Shown here: in pieces, positions 22,012 to 33,777 of the stretch
Layout of the letters: each line of letters starts with the position of its first letter
How positions within the stretch are numbered: position 1 is the stretch's first letter
Origin: Pachypanchax playfairii
Taxonomy: Eukaryota > Chordata > Actinopteri > Cyprinodontiformes > Aplocheilidae
Direction of reading: 5' to 3'
NCBI GenBank assembly: GCA_006937955.1
Contig: SSNP01000248.1
Location: 67,501-131,500 of the forward strand
Length of the DNA stretch: 64,000 nucleotides
Translations under genes and position numbers: made by a program
The notes under the pieces: model-generated
What the model was told of the DNA's origin: nothing
The model's database searches: none
What the model saw: only the letters and a program-made list of their open reading frames with translations

Positions 22012-24300
22012 GTAACATTAACTTCTCTCATATAAAATATATGAACTAAACAGCTCAAACTGCCTGAAAGGGAAAGATTTAACTGAGTTTTCTGACATTT
22101 GTTGCTCTTATTATTAGCATTTAGCCTCAGTCATATTTCATGTCATTGATCTGTTAGTTCTGCTTTTAAATTTAGTGTCATTTCCAGACTTGATGGGTGG
22201 AGAAGAGCCTCTCTCCCCCTTCCCTCTCCCCAACCCAAATCCCAGTCTCACACGAGCTAACAGCATGCTAATGACATAGTGGCAGATGCTCACGTGCCTT
22301 TACAATCCTCCCAACCCCCGAAGCTCACCAACATGTCCCCCCTGCCTGATGGGACAGAGGTGCTGAATGCAGCTTCCAAAGACTGAGACAAATCTGAAGT
22401 AAAGATCTGATTTCATTTGGGTTCTTTCAAACATCTGACCCTGCTGCTGTTCACGCTGATGCATTTTCTGCTTCTAAAGTTTTGTTGAGTCTTGTCCAGC
22501 TTTGGGCTTTTTATATGTATTTAGTTTTTTTATTCATTTTCATGTGGGTGTGTGTTTCTAAACTGGATTAGGGCAAAAACATAAAGAGAAATTGATCAAG
22601 AAAATGAAGAAAAGATGGATCCCATGTACTCCCATGATGTGAGAATGCCCAGACACAACGCAGACCTTCCACCCAGCATTCCCCTCCTCCCACCCAGCCG
22701 TCCTCTCCACCTGCTATGCTCCCTTTTGTTAGGAGGATCTCCTGCTTTATTTCAATGACAAAGTTGCCGAGCCCCTCGCTCTACAATCCTACGCCCATCT
22801 CTGAACTCCCTGCAATCATTGTATAGTCCCTGAGGACAGATTTTCTGAATTCACCCCATCACCCACTGACCACATCAGTTGCTCAGCTGAAGCTTAGGCA
22901 GCATCTTCTACACACTTCATACAGAACCGAGGCTGATTAACAGAAGCTGTCAGGTTCTGTGCCTGGTGTTGGCTGATAGGTTCCCTCTTGTATCTTAAAG
23001 TGATGATTTTAACACTTCTCATCCGTTTGAACTTCAGCTATTTGCCTTACTTTCAAGAATTTCAAGCACAAAGTGCTGAGACGTGCCACATGTTCTCTTT
23101 CTTTGTTCGGGAATTTGCTTGTGTGAACATAAAACTGCTTACTTGTTAAACTATTATATTTGGAATTTTTTTTAAATTCTGTTATTGAAAAACATTGGTT
23201 TTTTTATGACAAAAACATTTTCATCCTTAAAATGTTTTAATGCTTTTTCAGACTTTTAATGTTTCATGGATTTGTGTTTGGTGTTCAGCCAACAAACAGA
23301 CTAAAACCTACAGATTGTCAGGCACCTGGACTAGACTTAATGTCCAGTATCATTGAAAAAAGACTTCTGAAACCCTGCAGAACTGATCGGGACATATTCA
23401 GATAATTCCACTGACTGACTGACAGATGTGCAGTATTTGTTACTGAACTGCAAGAAAATGAAAAGCAAAGCAGCGAGTAAGAATTTGGAGATGTGAAAAT
23501 GATGCTGAGGTTTAAAAACATCAGTAAGCTGTGAGTCTCACATCGTCCATGTGGGTGTCTGCAGCCCTTGTCCATGTGTTTGCTCTGAGACAGATGGTGG
23601 CGGACAGAGTGCGTTCCCACGGCTCACACATGGGAATTTAAAATGCAGATAAAATCCATCACAGAGTTGCCTCCTCTGCCCCGTCATGTGGCCTTAGCGC
23701 GGATCTATACTCTCATTGAAACCATGAATCTTCGCTGGACTTCCTTCTTTCTGCGTGATTTTAGTGTGAAAGAGATTCTGAGTTTGTGGAAAAACGCTGA
23801 AACAAACAAGTATGATGAACTTCATCTGATGAAAACTGCATCATCAATCATTAATGTAAAGCTTGATTATGTTACTCATCAACACACTTACATTGTTTAT
23901 TATTCTAGATTCTAGATTTCTCACAGCAGTAATGTGAAAATGCTAATTTTATCCTTAAAGACTGGGGCTAATTTTCATTAGGTCATTGTTGGGTGGGGGT
24001 CTGTTTGAGTGGATGGTAAATGGAGTTCGGGGCTGTCTGAGGCTCGAGCCAGATGGCCTGGTGCAGCTCATAAACAGGACTGCCCACTTGTTTGCTCTCT
24101 GTAAAATGATCAGGACAAGATGCGTCCATGTAACAGTCCAAAACAATAAAGGTGTAAAACTCGGTGTGACAACATGCTGAGTGTTTTTCTGTCCACAGCA
24201 AACTGCAGGAACCTTTTTACAGCTCAGTCTCACCAACTTGCTTCAACATTACTCTGTTACATGATCCCTGTTAATGATGTTCGTCTGGACTCGAACCTGC
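22012..24300. other. low-repeat sequence upstream of pcdh18
   Basis: No transposon ends are visible over 2.3 kb, unusual for this window. It contains C-rich tracts (about 22200-22340 and 22680-22720). Lack of insertions next to a developmental gene may mean regulatory content. No exon recognised. Confidence 0.3.
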
Positions 24301-24349
24301 GCGCGTTTTTGCGTTATTACGCACCGTGTGTGTAGAGCAGAGGGACAGT

Positions 24350-24355
24350 TATAAA
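24350..24355 (+). promoter_or_regulatory. candidate TATA box for pcdh18
   Basis: TATAAA in 'cagttataaacctctccgat', 876 bp upstream of the chosen ATG. It would place a start site near 24380. The CG- and GA-rich leader that follows fits a 5' UTR. Not proven; a TATA-less start further downstream is possible. Confidence 0.35.
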
Positions 24356-24379
24356 CCTCTCCGATCTGAAAGACAGGAC

Positions 24380-25230
24380 TTCAGTGGAAGCTGCAGTGCT
24401 GATAAGGTTCTATTTGTCGTGTTGTTAAACGTTTCCTACCACTGACTGATTGGCACCTTCCCTTCTTTAACACCATGAGCTGAACATCTTGGAGTTTCTG
24501 ACAGTCTAAAGACTCGAGTTGGCACACGTTATGAATACAAGTACAACAATGTAAGTCTGTCGGGGTCAGTGACGGTTGTGTTGAGAGTGGCAGGCCCGGA
24601 ATAAGTTCTTCTTTGGTTTATTGTTGTGACACACTTTCAATTCGGGGGTGGGAGAGTGAAAGAAAGTAGGGGAACGGGGCGACCATGAATAATCCCTCCT
24701 GTGCTGCTTGAAGGAGGCCATTCTGGTGATTTAGGAGGGGAGGGGGCGATGTGTGTGTGCGCGCACATCTGAAAAAAAAAGGGAGAAGCAGTTGGGTGCG
24801 GGGCGGGCGGAGAGAGAAAGGAGAGCAGAGCGCGTGGAGCAGGTCGCATGAGCGCACACACACAAGCTCAGTCCTTCTTTTCTCTTTCTCTCTCTCACAC
24901 ACGCAGACTGGGAGAAAGCTGCGCCTTTCTTTGCCCAGACATACACTCTCACGCATTCACCAGTGTGCGCACACAGGAGGCGACGGGCATATGTAACCAC
25001 AGGCAGCAGTTCAGTCTCCAAGAAGAGCAGCGGGATTTGGAGGCACGCGCTATTCTCTTCAAGAAATAACAGCAGTTTTCTGCTCAAAGCTTCTTTTTTG
25101 CGGGCGTATTTTATTTTTGGGGAGCGCAGCTTTGGATTCAACATGCCAGACTTCTGAGGATAGATCGGGTTTGACCCCCCTCCCCTGTTTTTCCTGTCTG
25201 GAAGTCATTCCCACAGAGTGCGCACAGAAG
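24380..25230 (+). promoter_or_regulatory. predicted pcdh18 5' leader with several uORFs
   Basis: If transcription starts near 24380, the leader carries several upstream ATGs. These include 24685-24711 (8 codons, A at -3), 24749-24772 (7 codons), a 73-codon uORF at 24848-25069, and MPDF-stop at 25143-25157. It also has alternating purine-pyrimidine 'gtgtgtgtgcgcgcacat' near 24750 and CT/CA-rich runs. All uORFs end before the main ATG. An intron in the leader cannot be excluded. Confidence 0.45.
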
Positions 25231-27732
25231 ATGGGGTCCAAAATGATTCAGACCAAAGGAATTCTACTTTCCAAGGCTATGCTGAAGGTGCTGCTTTTGA
25301 CCTTTCTTCTTCACGGCGCCGCCGGTAAGACTTTGAAATACAAAGTTTACGAGGAGCAGAAAGTGGGGACAGTGATTGCGCGTTTAAAGGAAGATGTTGA
25401 AGGGATTTTATCCAAACTGCCGAATTCCCTGAGCTTTCGGTTCCGCGCCATGCAGCTGGGGAGCGCACCGTTGCTGTCTGTCCGGGAGGAGGACGGGGAG
25501 ATCACAATTGGCACCAAAATCGATCGTGAAAAGCTTTGTGAAAAAAACTTGAACTGCTCGATAGAATTCGACGTGGTCACGTTACCGACGGAGTACTTGC
25601 AGCTGTTTCACGTGGAGGTGGAAGTGCTGGACATCAACGACAACTCTCCGCACTTCTCCCGCGCCATAATTCCCATTGAAATCTCCGAGAGCGCATCAGT
25701 CGGGACGCGCATCCCCCTGGATGGCGCCGTGGACGCAGACGTCGGCGAGAACTCCCTACACACATACTTTCTGACACCAAATAACGTGTTTAAAATAGAC
25801 GTGAGAACCAGGACGGACGGAGCAAAGTACGCAGAACTGGTGGTGATGAGGGAACTGGATCGTGAGATGCAGTCCAGCTACCAACTCCAGCTTATGGCTT
25901 CAGACAACGGTGTTCCTCCCAAATCAGGATCCACTTTACTCAAGATAAGTATCTCTGATTCCAATGACAACAGCCCAGCCTTTGATGAGCAGGCTTATGT
26001 CATCAATTTGCTTGAAAACTCACCTCTCGGGACTTTAATCATTGATTTAAATGCTACAGATCCAGATGAGGGCACCAATGGTAAAATCGTTTACTCATTC
26101 AGCAGCCATGTCTCACCAAAGATCTTGGAAACTTTTAAGATTAACCCTGAAAATGGACACATCACTCTCATTAAAAAAGTGGACTATGAAACCACAGTCT
26201 CTTATGAGCTGGATGTTCAGGCTCAGGACATGGGCCCGAATTCTATTCCTGGCCTTTGCAAAATTGTGGTGAAAGTGGTGGACGTGAATGACAACAAACC
26301 CGAGATAAACATCAATCTGATGACTCAAGGCAAGGAAGAGGTTGCTTATATTTCAGAAGGGGCCCCGGTGGACACATTCATAGCTCTGGTTCGTGTTGAT
26401 GACAATGATGCAGGCCTCAATGGAGAAGTAGTGTGCAGACTGCATGGTCATGGACACTTCAGGCTCCAGAAGACCCATGAGAAGAACTATATGATTCTGA
26501 CTAATGTTTCACTGGACAGAGAGAAGAGGTCAGAGTACAGCCTGACTGTCATAGCTGAGGACAGGGGTTCTCCCAGCCTCTCCACCATCAAACATTTCAC
26601 TGTTCAAGTGCTGGATGAAAACGATAATCCTCCACATTTTGAGAAAAGCCGCTATGAGATCTTTAAATCTGAAAACAACTCTCCTGGAGCCTACTTGATG
26701 ACTGTTGTGGCCTCAGATCCTGATCTGGGGACAAATGGTCAAGTCACTTACACAGTTATAGATGCTCTGGTCCATGAAAGCCCCATTTCTACCTATGTTA
26801 CCATTGACCCCTCGAATGGTGCGATCTATGCATTACGCAGCTTTGATCATGAAGATGTCAGCCGGATAGTTTTCACTGTTCAGGCTCGTGATGGGGGAAA
26901 CCCTTCACTCTCTGCCAACACCACTGTTCTTCTTACAGTTCTGGATGAAAATGACAACCCACCCATCATTCATACACCTTCTCTTCGGAATCACACAGCT
27001 GAGCTTCCTGTGTGGAAGTATGCATCACCTGGTCAGCTGGTCACTGTGCTTAAAGTCACGGACCGTGACTCTGGTGCCAACGGAGAGGTGAGCTGTTCCA
27101 TCGTTGGTGGTAATGAGGACGGACTGTTTGTGATGGATCCCCGCCGGTGTGAACTCAGGACCAATGCCAGTCTGGAGCAGGTTCAACAGGGAGTGATGGA
27201 TATTAGAGTGGAAGTACAGGACAGGGGCACGAGTCGACTAACCACCGGAGCCCTCCTCAGGCTTTCCCTGCAAGAAAACATGGACATCCCCCCCCCTCTC
27301 TATCCCACTGGCTCCAGCCAGGCCTCTCTTGATCTCTCCCTCATTGTCATCATTTCTCTCGGTGCTGTTTGTACTCTGCTGCTAATTGTCATGGTCATGT
27401 TTGCAACCGCTCGCTGCAGCCGTGAGAAGAAAGACCCCAGGCACAATTATAACTGCCGTGTGGCAGAGAACAGCTATCAGAACCACCCCAAGAAGCCAGC
27501 CAGGCAGATCCACAAAGCAGACATTACCCTTGTCCCCACCATTAATGGAACCTTACCTGTTCGGTCTCACCCACGTTCCCCCTTACCTTCTCCTGCACCT
27601 GAGAGAGCCACTCTTGGGAGCAGGCAGAGCCATCACAGTCGGCAGTCCCTTAACAGCCTGGTCACCATCTCCTCCAATCACGTACCGGAGAACTTTGCCC
27701 TGGAGCTGGCCCACAGCACACCCCCTGTAGAG
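25231..27732 (+). CDS. pcdh18: pcdh18 exon 1 (ectodomain, TM, proximal tail)
   Basis: It encodes residues 1-834 in one exon, as usual for protocadherins. It ends after ...PPVE in phase 0 at donor GTAGGA (27733). No frameshift or stop inside. Cadherin DRE-type motifs are present in EC2 and EC4 (LDRE); EC6 is degenerate, as in related protocadherins. Confidence 0.95.
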
Positions 27733-30700
27733 GTAGGACAGTTTTATTTATTTATTGTTTATTTTACTCTTGACCTATTTTCTCTCTATTTAGATATGAT
27801 TGTTGCCCCTCCTAAAAGTAACAAACATCTTGATTTGAAGATAAAAATTCAACTGTCTTGTATGAAGGTTTTGTTTGGAATTTTGTTCCTCGGTATCATA
27901 TTTTGTTTTCCTCAGCGCTCCCTGTCATGTTTTTGTTTACCATCACATTCGGGAGTAAATCCCAAATCCATGTCAAATCTCACACCCCTCAGTCCTTCGT
28001 CTTATTGTGCTCCCACCACACACCCAACATTGTCTTGTGGCCTTGGTTGTTTGACTCCATTCATTTCCCCCACTTCATTTTTTCCTTTTATTTTTGTCTT
28101 TTTTTGTCTTTTTTTTGTTTCTCTGGGGATTGTAGCAAGTCTCACAGCTTCTGTCCATGCTCCATCAGGGCCAGTACCAGCCAAGACCCAGCTTCAGAGG
28201 CAACAAATACACCCGGAGCTACAGGTATCGTACAAATATCATGTTGTTTTGAACATCAAAAAAACACCTTTTATAAATCTCTTTTATGACAACAAAACAT
28301 GATTTTCAGGACTTTCACAGCTCCATTACTTCATGACTATTAACTTAAATTTAGAGTCAATCTATTTGCTCAGTAACTTTTTATTTGCATAATTTTATGT
28401 AAACCCTCTTCTGCACAGTGCTCTTTATTTATATGCCCTATATTACCAGTCAGTAGAATGTTTTTTTCATGGTTCCAACACGGTTCTTGTCAGTGACTGA
28501 TGTATCTCTGTCTGTGTGCAGATATGCCCTGAATGAGATGGATAAGTTCAGTTTAAAGGACAGCGGGCGCGGAGACAGCGAAGCGGGGGACAGTGACTAC
28601 GAACCTGGCAGGGAGTCACCTATGGACCGGCTCCTTGGTGAGGGCTTTCCTGAGCTATGTTCCCCCTGTGTGCAGCACAGAGCGCATGCAGGTACAACCC
28701 AGTCCCCCATCAACCTCCAGTTTACTGCATCCTAAAACACTCCCATCATTTCCATCAAACTCATCTAGGCTATTCTCAAGCTTCATGTTAATTTTTTACC
28801 AGCTTTTGACATGTTTTACTGAATTCTTTCAAAAACTACTCCTAGTAAATCTTGACTGCCAGTGACAGATAAACACTTTCAGACAATCATTTCTTCAGTC
28901 AACTTTGCTTTTAAAGAAGATGGAAGTTAAAAATGTGAAACCAGAAAAGTTGATATATTTTCAGATGGCTCATTGTTTATTTCCTGAATCCTTAAAATTG
29001 ATTTAATCTTGTGACAGTAAACCCATCTGGAGGTCATGTGATGAGATCAGTAATATATTTAATTAACCAATTTACTCCTTTAGCTTCGGTATGTCTCAAC
29101 GTCAAGGTTCATTAGTGTCAGAGACTGAACTGTCCTCTGTCTTTCTCTGCAGATGTCTCATTACACTTTTATTCTGTTTATTAAAACTCATGTTTGGTAG
29201 CTAATCCCAGACTTCTTTGCTCCCTGATCGGCCCTAAAAACAAAAACATGTCTTTCTGTTGTGTTTAAAAGTGTGTTAGGTGTAGTTGTTGTCTGTCACG
29301 TTTGCTGATTTCATGACAGTGTCAGTAAAAAGGAGGTTCATGTGATCACGTCTGTAACTGTAGAAGTAAACCTCCTTATCTTGAGCTGTCCTAAACTCAA
29401 GGATGTATTTTCCTTTTAGAAAACGTGTTTACTGTCCATGAGCTGGTCGCTCATGAAACATCAAGGTCAACTTTTACCGCCGCGACTATAAAAACAGGAA
29501 TCAGGAATGTTTGTTTTGATTTATATATTAAGCAAAATAGATATTTAGTTGTTTTTAGTTTCAAACCTTGTTTTGGCAGTTTGAGCTTTCATGGTTTGTT
29601 TTATGCCAAAGATGGCTGCATGTGTATTTGTCTTGGGTGGTTGTGAATAACATTGTAGGAATTTATCTGAGTGTCACCCCCCCCCACAGCTGTCACTCTG
29701 CCATTCCCTTCACTGCCACATTTACATGGAAGAACTTTAAAGAGGCCCTTCCATTAAAAACATTTTTTCTGAGGTTTCTGTTGAATATTTTAGCTCCACA
29801 GGTGTTCTTACCTTCATAGTGGGTGAAAACAGGTCAACAACTTCTCTTTCAGTTTTTATCTCTCATACTACCCAGGTAGAGATAACACCCGAGTTCTCCC
29901 GAGTCCAAACGGCCTGTATCTGTTTCATCACAACTCCTTTGTTTGTTAGTATTCATCAGCTCCCGCAGTTGAAACCCCGCCTAGCATGCTGCTGGCTAAA
30001 AGCTGTTAGTACAACGTAGCAAACAGGAAGACACGACATCTGATGTTGCCATGTGCAGCGGGGCAGGAAACGGTATACTTTGCTCTCATAGGCTAGTTTG
30101 TTAGCCAATCTGAGTCCAGCAAATTCGAATAATGAATATGAACGAGCTGCTGCTGAAGCCTGACGGAGGGAGCCGGAACCACCTGAATTTTGACGCAGAT
30201 AGATTGAAAGGTCTGTTAATCAGTGTTTCCTGACGTTTTTTTAGATATCAAATGTTTCATATTACTGGTTAATACTTAAGAAATAACCACAAAGTCATGA
30301 AATGTGTATGAAATGGCCTCTTTAAACACTTGTTGAGTGCCAACTTCCACAGACACGTTTAGTGGGAAACACTCAGTCACATTCTCCAGAATTTCTCCGT
30401 CTTTGAGCCCATCTCAGCAGACATTACACGGGTCGCTCTGTGCCACATGCCATCCTTCTCCTCCCAGAACTGCTGCTTCTTTCAAGCCAACTTCCCACAC
30501 AGCCATCACTCCGTACTGAATTTAAGCTACATCCCAATTAAAGTTGATGCACACAGGCAGACAGTCTCATCACTAACACCTCCTTCCCTCACTCCAGTCC
30601 TTTACAGCTTTGTGAAGGAGCTCAGCTCATTAGTCACTTTCCTTTTTTTCCACCTTCAAGCCTTCACTTTCAGCCGTCGAAATCGAGGCCCTCGTGCTTC

Positions 30701-33700
30701 TCTGATGAAAAAGAGCCATTTAATTGCCATGTGGAGAACAGTTGCTATGGAGTCAGATCTGAGAAGAGCTCATGATTAAGGCTTGAAGAATATAATTACA
30801 CCTCAAAGCTCACCTTTCTCCTGATGTATGTTGGTCCTGCCTCCCACCCCCGCGTCCATTGCAGCATGAATGATTCTGAGCAGCATTTAATCTGCTCGTT
30901 GTCATTATGTCTGAGTCTGAAGCCTTCTTCAATCTGCTAAATGTTGCTAAAGCTGTAGCTCATGTAGATGGAGAGCAATTTTTTAAACGGAATTTCACAG
31001 TGCTGGACAAAAAGGGAGGAGAACACATCCAGAACATCTCAGAACATTTCAGAACTCCAGCACTAAACTGTTAAGGACACTTAACTTGTGTCTTTTCATG
31101 GGAGTCCTGAATCAGGTCCCAGTTCACATCATTCAGTGCAGAATGTGTTGATTAACTCAGATCTGCTGCCTGATAAATTGTAATAAATCATCTCTGAAGA
31201 AAACAATGACATTATGTTTCATTCAGCGACGTCGTCCTGAGAAGTAAATAGTTTACTGGTGATTGATTCAGTTGGTTCGACGTGTTGACAAGGATCAGGG
31301 AAAGTTTCTGTGATGCATTTTATTTTTTACATTCGCTCACAGATCAAGAAGGTTACTTTTTAAATTTTGTTTCCTTTTATCATCAGCAGTGCATCCAATC
31401 AGTCTCTGCCTACGCGCTTTTCCCTTCTACTGCACCCAAATGCACTTTTCATCTGCTTTAAGATGTATTATGAATGTTCCTTTCATGTTAATGAGGAGAT
31501 AATGAAGTCCCTCAATAGCATGAGTGAAAAGCGCCACACTTCTTTAATGAAGAATTTAAGTTGGCATATTTGATTTGTCTGATTTATTCTTCAGAGATTT
31601 TCTGCTTGGAGATTTAACGCTGAAAAGAGGGACTTGAAAGGAAAAATTCAGGGCATTTAACGGGAAGGGGGAGTTATTCTGAATGTGTAATAAAGATTGA
31701 TCAGCCTCTCGGAATTGTGCCCCTTTTCTGAATTCATTGGGAAGAAGCAGGCTGAACTCCTGCAGAGAGCCTTTCAAACTAATTAGAGCAGATTCTCACC
31801 GTGTTGAGAAACACAGACAGGCAACCAAATATTAACACGATGAACAAAAACAAGAAAATCCTTATTGTTGCGCTCTACAAACTAAAATATTCATCAACCA
31901 ACTCATGATAGAATTTACTGCCTTTTTTTATTGTTAGCAAAAAAAATGAAACAAATTTAATCAATTTAATTTGAATATTTCAAATAACCCATTAAATAAT
32001 TCTCTGGCTTTCAACGAACAGCAAGAACTGATGTTTTATATTTACAGAATAAACATTAAAGCAGCCTCAATATCCTGCTAACAGCAGTAAAAATGACAGA
32101 CAAACAAACAAACAAATAAATAAATAAATAAATAAATATGTAAATAAGTAAGTAAGTAAAAAAATAGTGAGTTAATTGCAGCTCTTTTCTTTTGTTTTCT
32201 CTGATTTTCTGTGTAACATTGTGAGGAAGACTTTAACGGGTCTCAGCTGATCTGTTGCTTTGATACTCAGACACATTTGTATTAAACCAAAAAGGGACAA
32301 AAGCAGCTCAGTCTCTTATGAAAACCAGGCGCATGATTCCAGATAACCACAAATTACTGGTTATAAATGTTGTTTTTTCCTACAAACGCTATACATATTC
32401 TTATCTAATTGAACATTTCAAGGCCCACAGCTGTAGACAATTCAAATATCTCATCTCTGAGCATCCGATGAGACTTTTTCTGGATTTTGTGAAGTTTGTT
32501 TTATTTATTCTTGCTATGCAGTCGTGCATTTTTGAAGGTTTCTGTGAAATTCAAAATGCCGTTGCATCCTGTAACGTGGTCATTCAGTTGTTTACTGGGT
32601 TTTAGCTTGTAAATGAGTTTCACAGAATGTAAATGTTCTCATGTCATAGAAGTCAGAGGTATATGTGTGATGCTTTAGAAGCCAGTAAGTGAGCTAATCC
32701 TACTGTTTTTAGTCTTTTATCGTCTAACGGATGTATTTTGGGCACCACAGTACTCTCTGTTTATGACATTGGCTGCACATGGTTGGTTACTTATGTGTAT
32801 GTCTTTCCCTTTTTGCAGCTATGAGACTTTGCACAGAGGAGTGTCGTGTTTTGGGTCATTCTGATCAGTGCTGGATGCCCCCCCTGGTCTCCCCAGCTTC
32901 ATCCTCTGCTGACTACAGAAGTAACCTCTACATTCCAGGGGAAGAAGCCCACCAAGCCACTGACATCTCTCAGGAAAAGATCCCCCAGCCCTGCACTGAA
33001 ACCTGTCCAGCCCGGAACCAGAGCTTTTCCACCTTTGGCAAAGACCTTGGTGGGGAGGGTGATGGAGAAGAGGAGGAGGGAGAGGGTGGCTCCTCCGAGG
33101 TAAAAGATGAAGACCTGTGTGGGACCACATCATTGCTGACAGAGATGAGCAGCGTGTTCCAGAGGTTGCTACCACAAGGTCTGGAAACATACGTCCAGGT
33201 CAATGAGAATCAGAAGGGAACTAGCCTGAGCGGGGTTGGTGTACCCATGACTGGATCCTTGGATCGCAGAAGAGGTCATCTACCAGGAAAGCCCAGTCCC
33301 TCAGTCCACCAGCAGGGTGTTGCTGCCTGGGCTGCCAACACTCATTTCCAAAATCCAGGAAGCAACATTGGTGCATCCGGTCATCACCAGGTTGGCAGCT
33401 ACCACACCCTCAAACCCAACATCAAGCTGAGCTGCCAGAGTAGCAGCCAGAAAGGATCACTTGCACCCAAAAACAGTCCACAGAACAGCGCACACCCCCC
33501 GAAACCCAGCAGCAGTGTCCTGTTAACAGGGCTGGTTAGCCCGACACTGGCCGCGCCTTCACTGGCTCCGCCCCCAGTCCCAGTCCCAGTAAGTGGGCCT
33601 TCCTCCAAGTGGCTACCTGCCATGGAGGAGATCCCAGAGAACTATGAGGAGGATGATTTTGACTCAGTACTCAGCCACCTTCATGGCAAACGCAGTGACA

Positions 33701-33777
33701 GCAGACATGAACTGGTGGACGCCAGCGAGCTGGTGGCTGAAATAAACAAGCTCTTACAGGATGTCCGGCAGAGCTAG
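25231..33777 (+). CDS. pcdh18: protocadherin-18, complete, four coding exons
   Basis: Single-pass homophilic adhesion receptor of the non-clustered delta-2 protocadherins, acting at the plasma membrane in neural and embryonic tissue. The join 25231-27732, 28136-28224, 28522-28691, 32819-33777 is 3720 nt, 1239 residues; human PCDH18 is about 1135, the extra length lying mainly in exon 4. Signal peptide 1-32; mature start KTLKYKVYEEQ. EC1 has the protocadherin C-x5-C (103-109). Calcium-linker motifs are DINDN 134, DSNDN 243, DVNDN 351, DENDN 462 and DENDN 572; EC6 ends near 690. TM about 702-726. The tail has CRVAEN, SGRGDSEAGDSD, a WIRS-type FSTFGK (990-995, matching the Nap1/WAVE-complex motif) and the conserved KWLPAMEEIPENYEEDDFD...DVRQS end. 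The ATG at 25231 (A-3, G+4) is preferred to 25243. Fish have pcdh18a and pcdh18b; I cannot say which this is. Confidence 0.95.
27733..28135 (+). other. pcdh18 intron 1, open in the exon 1 frame
   Basis: GT...TAG intron of 403 bp. The exon 1 frame continues without a stop through this intron and beyond, ending at 28302. It is very T-rich near its 3' end, giving a strong polypyrimidine tract and explaining part of the openness. Treated as an intron because the downstream peptide QVSQLLSMLHQGQYQ is read only after splicing. Confidence 0.85.
28136..28224 (+). CDS. pcdh18: pcdh18 exon 2
   Basis: 89 bp between TAG (28133-28135) and donor GTATCG (28225). It reads QVSQLLSMLHQGQYQ, then RPSFRGNKYTRSYR, the conserved delta-2 tail segment, and ends two bases into the Arg codon. 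The first codon CAA adds a Gln relative to the human sequence I recall; the AG four bases later would break the frame. Confidence 0.92.
28522..28691 (+). CDS. pcdh18: pcdh18 exon 3
   Basis: 170 bp after acceptor GTGCAG, completing the Arg codon. It reads YALNEMDKFSLKDSGRGDSE, then AGDSDYEPGRESPMDRLLGE, the conserved CM2-like block. Donor GTACAA at 28692, one base into the next codon. The last 14 residues before the junction differ from the human tail. Confidence 0.92.
29737..30325 (+). mobile_element. family A MITE, copy 4 (intact), in pcdh18 intron 3
   Basis: 589 bp with both termini (TTAAAGAGGCCCTTCC and GAAATGGCCTCTTTAA). It is the best uninterrupted reference for the family. It is inserted in the same orientation as the gene. 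Confidence 0.85.
32099..32160. repeat. (AAAC)n(AAAT)n microsatellite
   Basis: A few AAAC units run into AAAT units and end in AAGT units. Confidence 0.9.
32819..33777 (+). CDS. pcdh18: pcdh18 exon 4 (distal cytoplasmic tail)
   Basis: It starts after acceptor TTTTGCAG and completes an Ala codon, then AMRLCTEECRVLGHSDQCWM, the delta-2 signature. An acidic EEEE stretch, SFSTFGKD (WIRS-type), LLTEMSSVFQRLLP and VAAWAANTHFQNP follow. A Ser/Pro-rich linker longer than in human comes next, then the conserved end from residue 1184 to DVRQS and TAG at 33775-33777. Confidence 0.94.

Larger units (their letters stand above)
28692..32818 (+). other. pcdh18 intron 3, with MITE and candidate enhancers
   Basis: 4.1 kb from GTACAA to TTTGCAG. 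It holds family A copy 4 (29737-30325) and an (AAAT)n run (32099-32160). Two stretches, about 30430-30800 and about 31360-31800, are repeat-free and contain TAAT-type homeodomain-like cores ('catttaattgccatgtg', 'caaactaattagagcag'). They look like enhancer candidates, unproven. Confidence 0.6.

Noticed and set aside
24618..25144. Minus-strand ORFs of 112-137 codons in the pcdh18 leader
   Set aside because: They are shadows of CA/GA-rich leader sequence with no domain, and they lie opposite the predicted 5' UTR.
25117..25230. N-terminal extension of the pcdh18 frame upstream of ATG 25231
   Set aside because: It would have to start at a TTG (25117). The ATG at 25231 has a strong context and is followed by a normal signal peptide, so the extension is not translated as part of the protein.
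27733..28302. Continuous frame through introns 1-2 as the normal C-terminus
   Set aside because: It loses the conserved delta-2 tail, which is present in correct splice phase in exons 2-4. Kept only as a possible retained-intron isoform.
29819..30019. Recurring small ORF (MGENRSTTSL and similar) in several places
   Set aside because: It is a shared piece of MITE family A read on either strand, with no splice or domain support.
30447..30779. 110-codon ORF in intron 3
   Set aside because: No domain, no splice context; more likely noncoding sequence of balanced composition.
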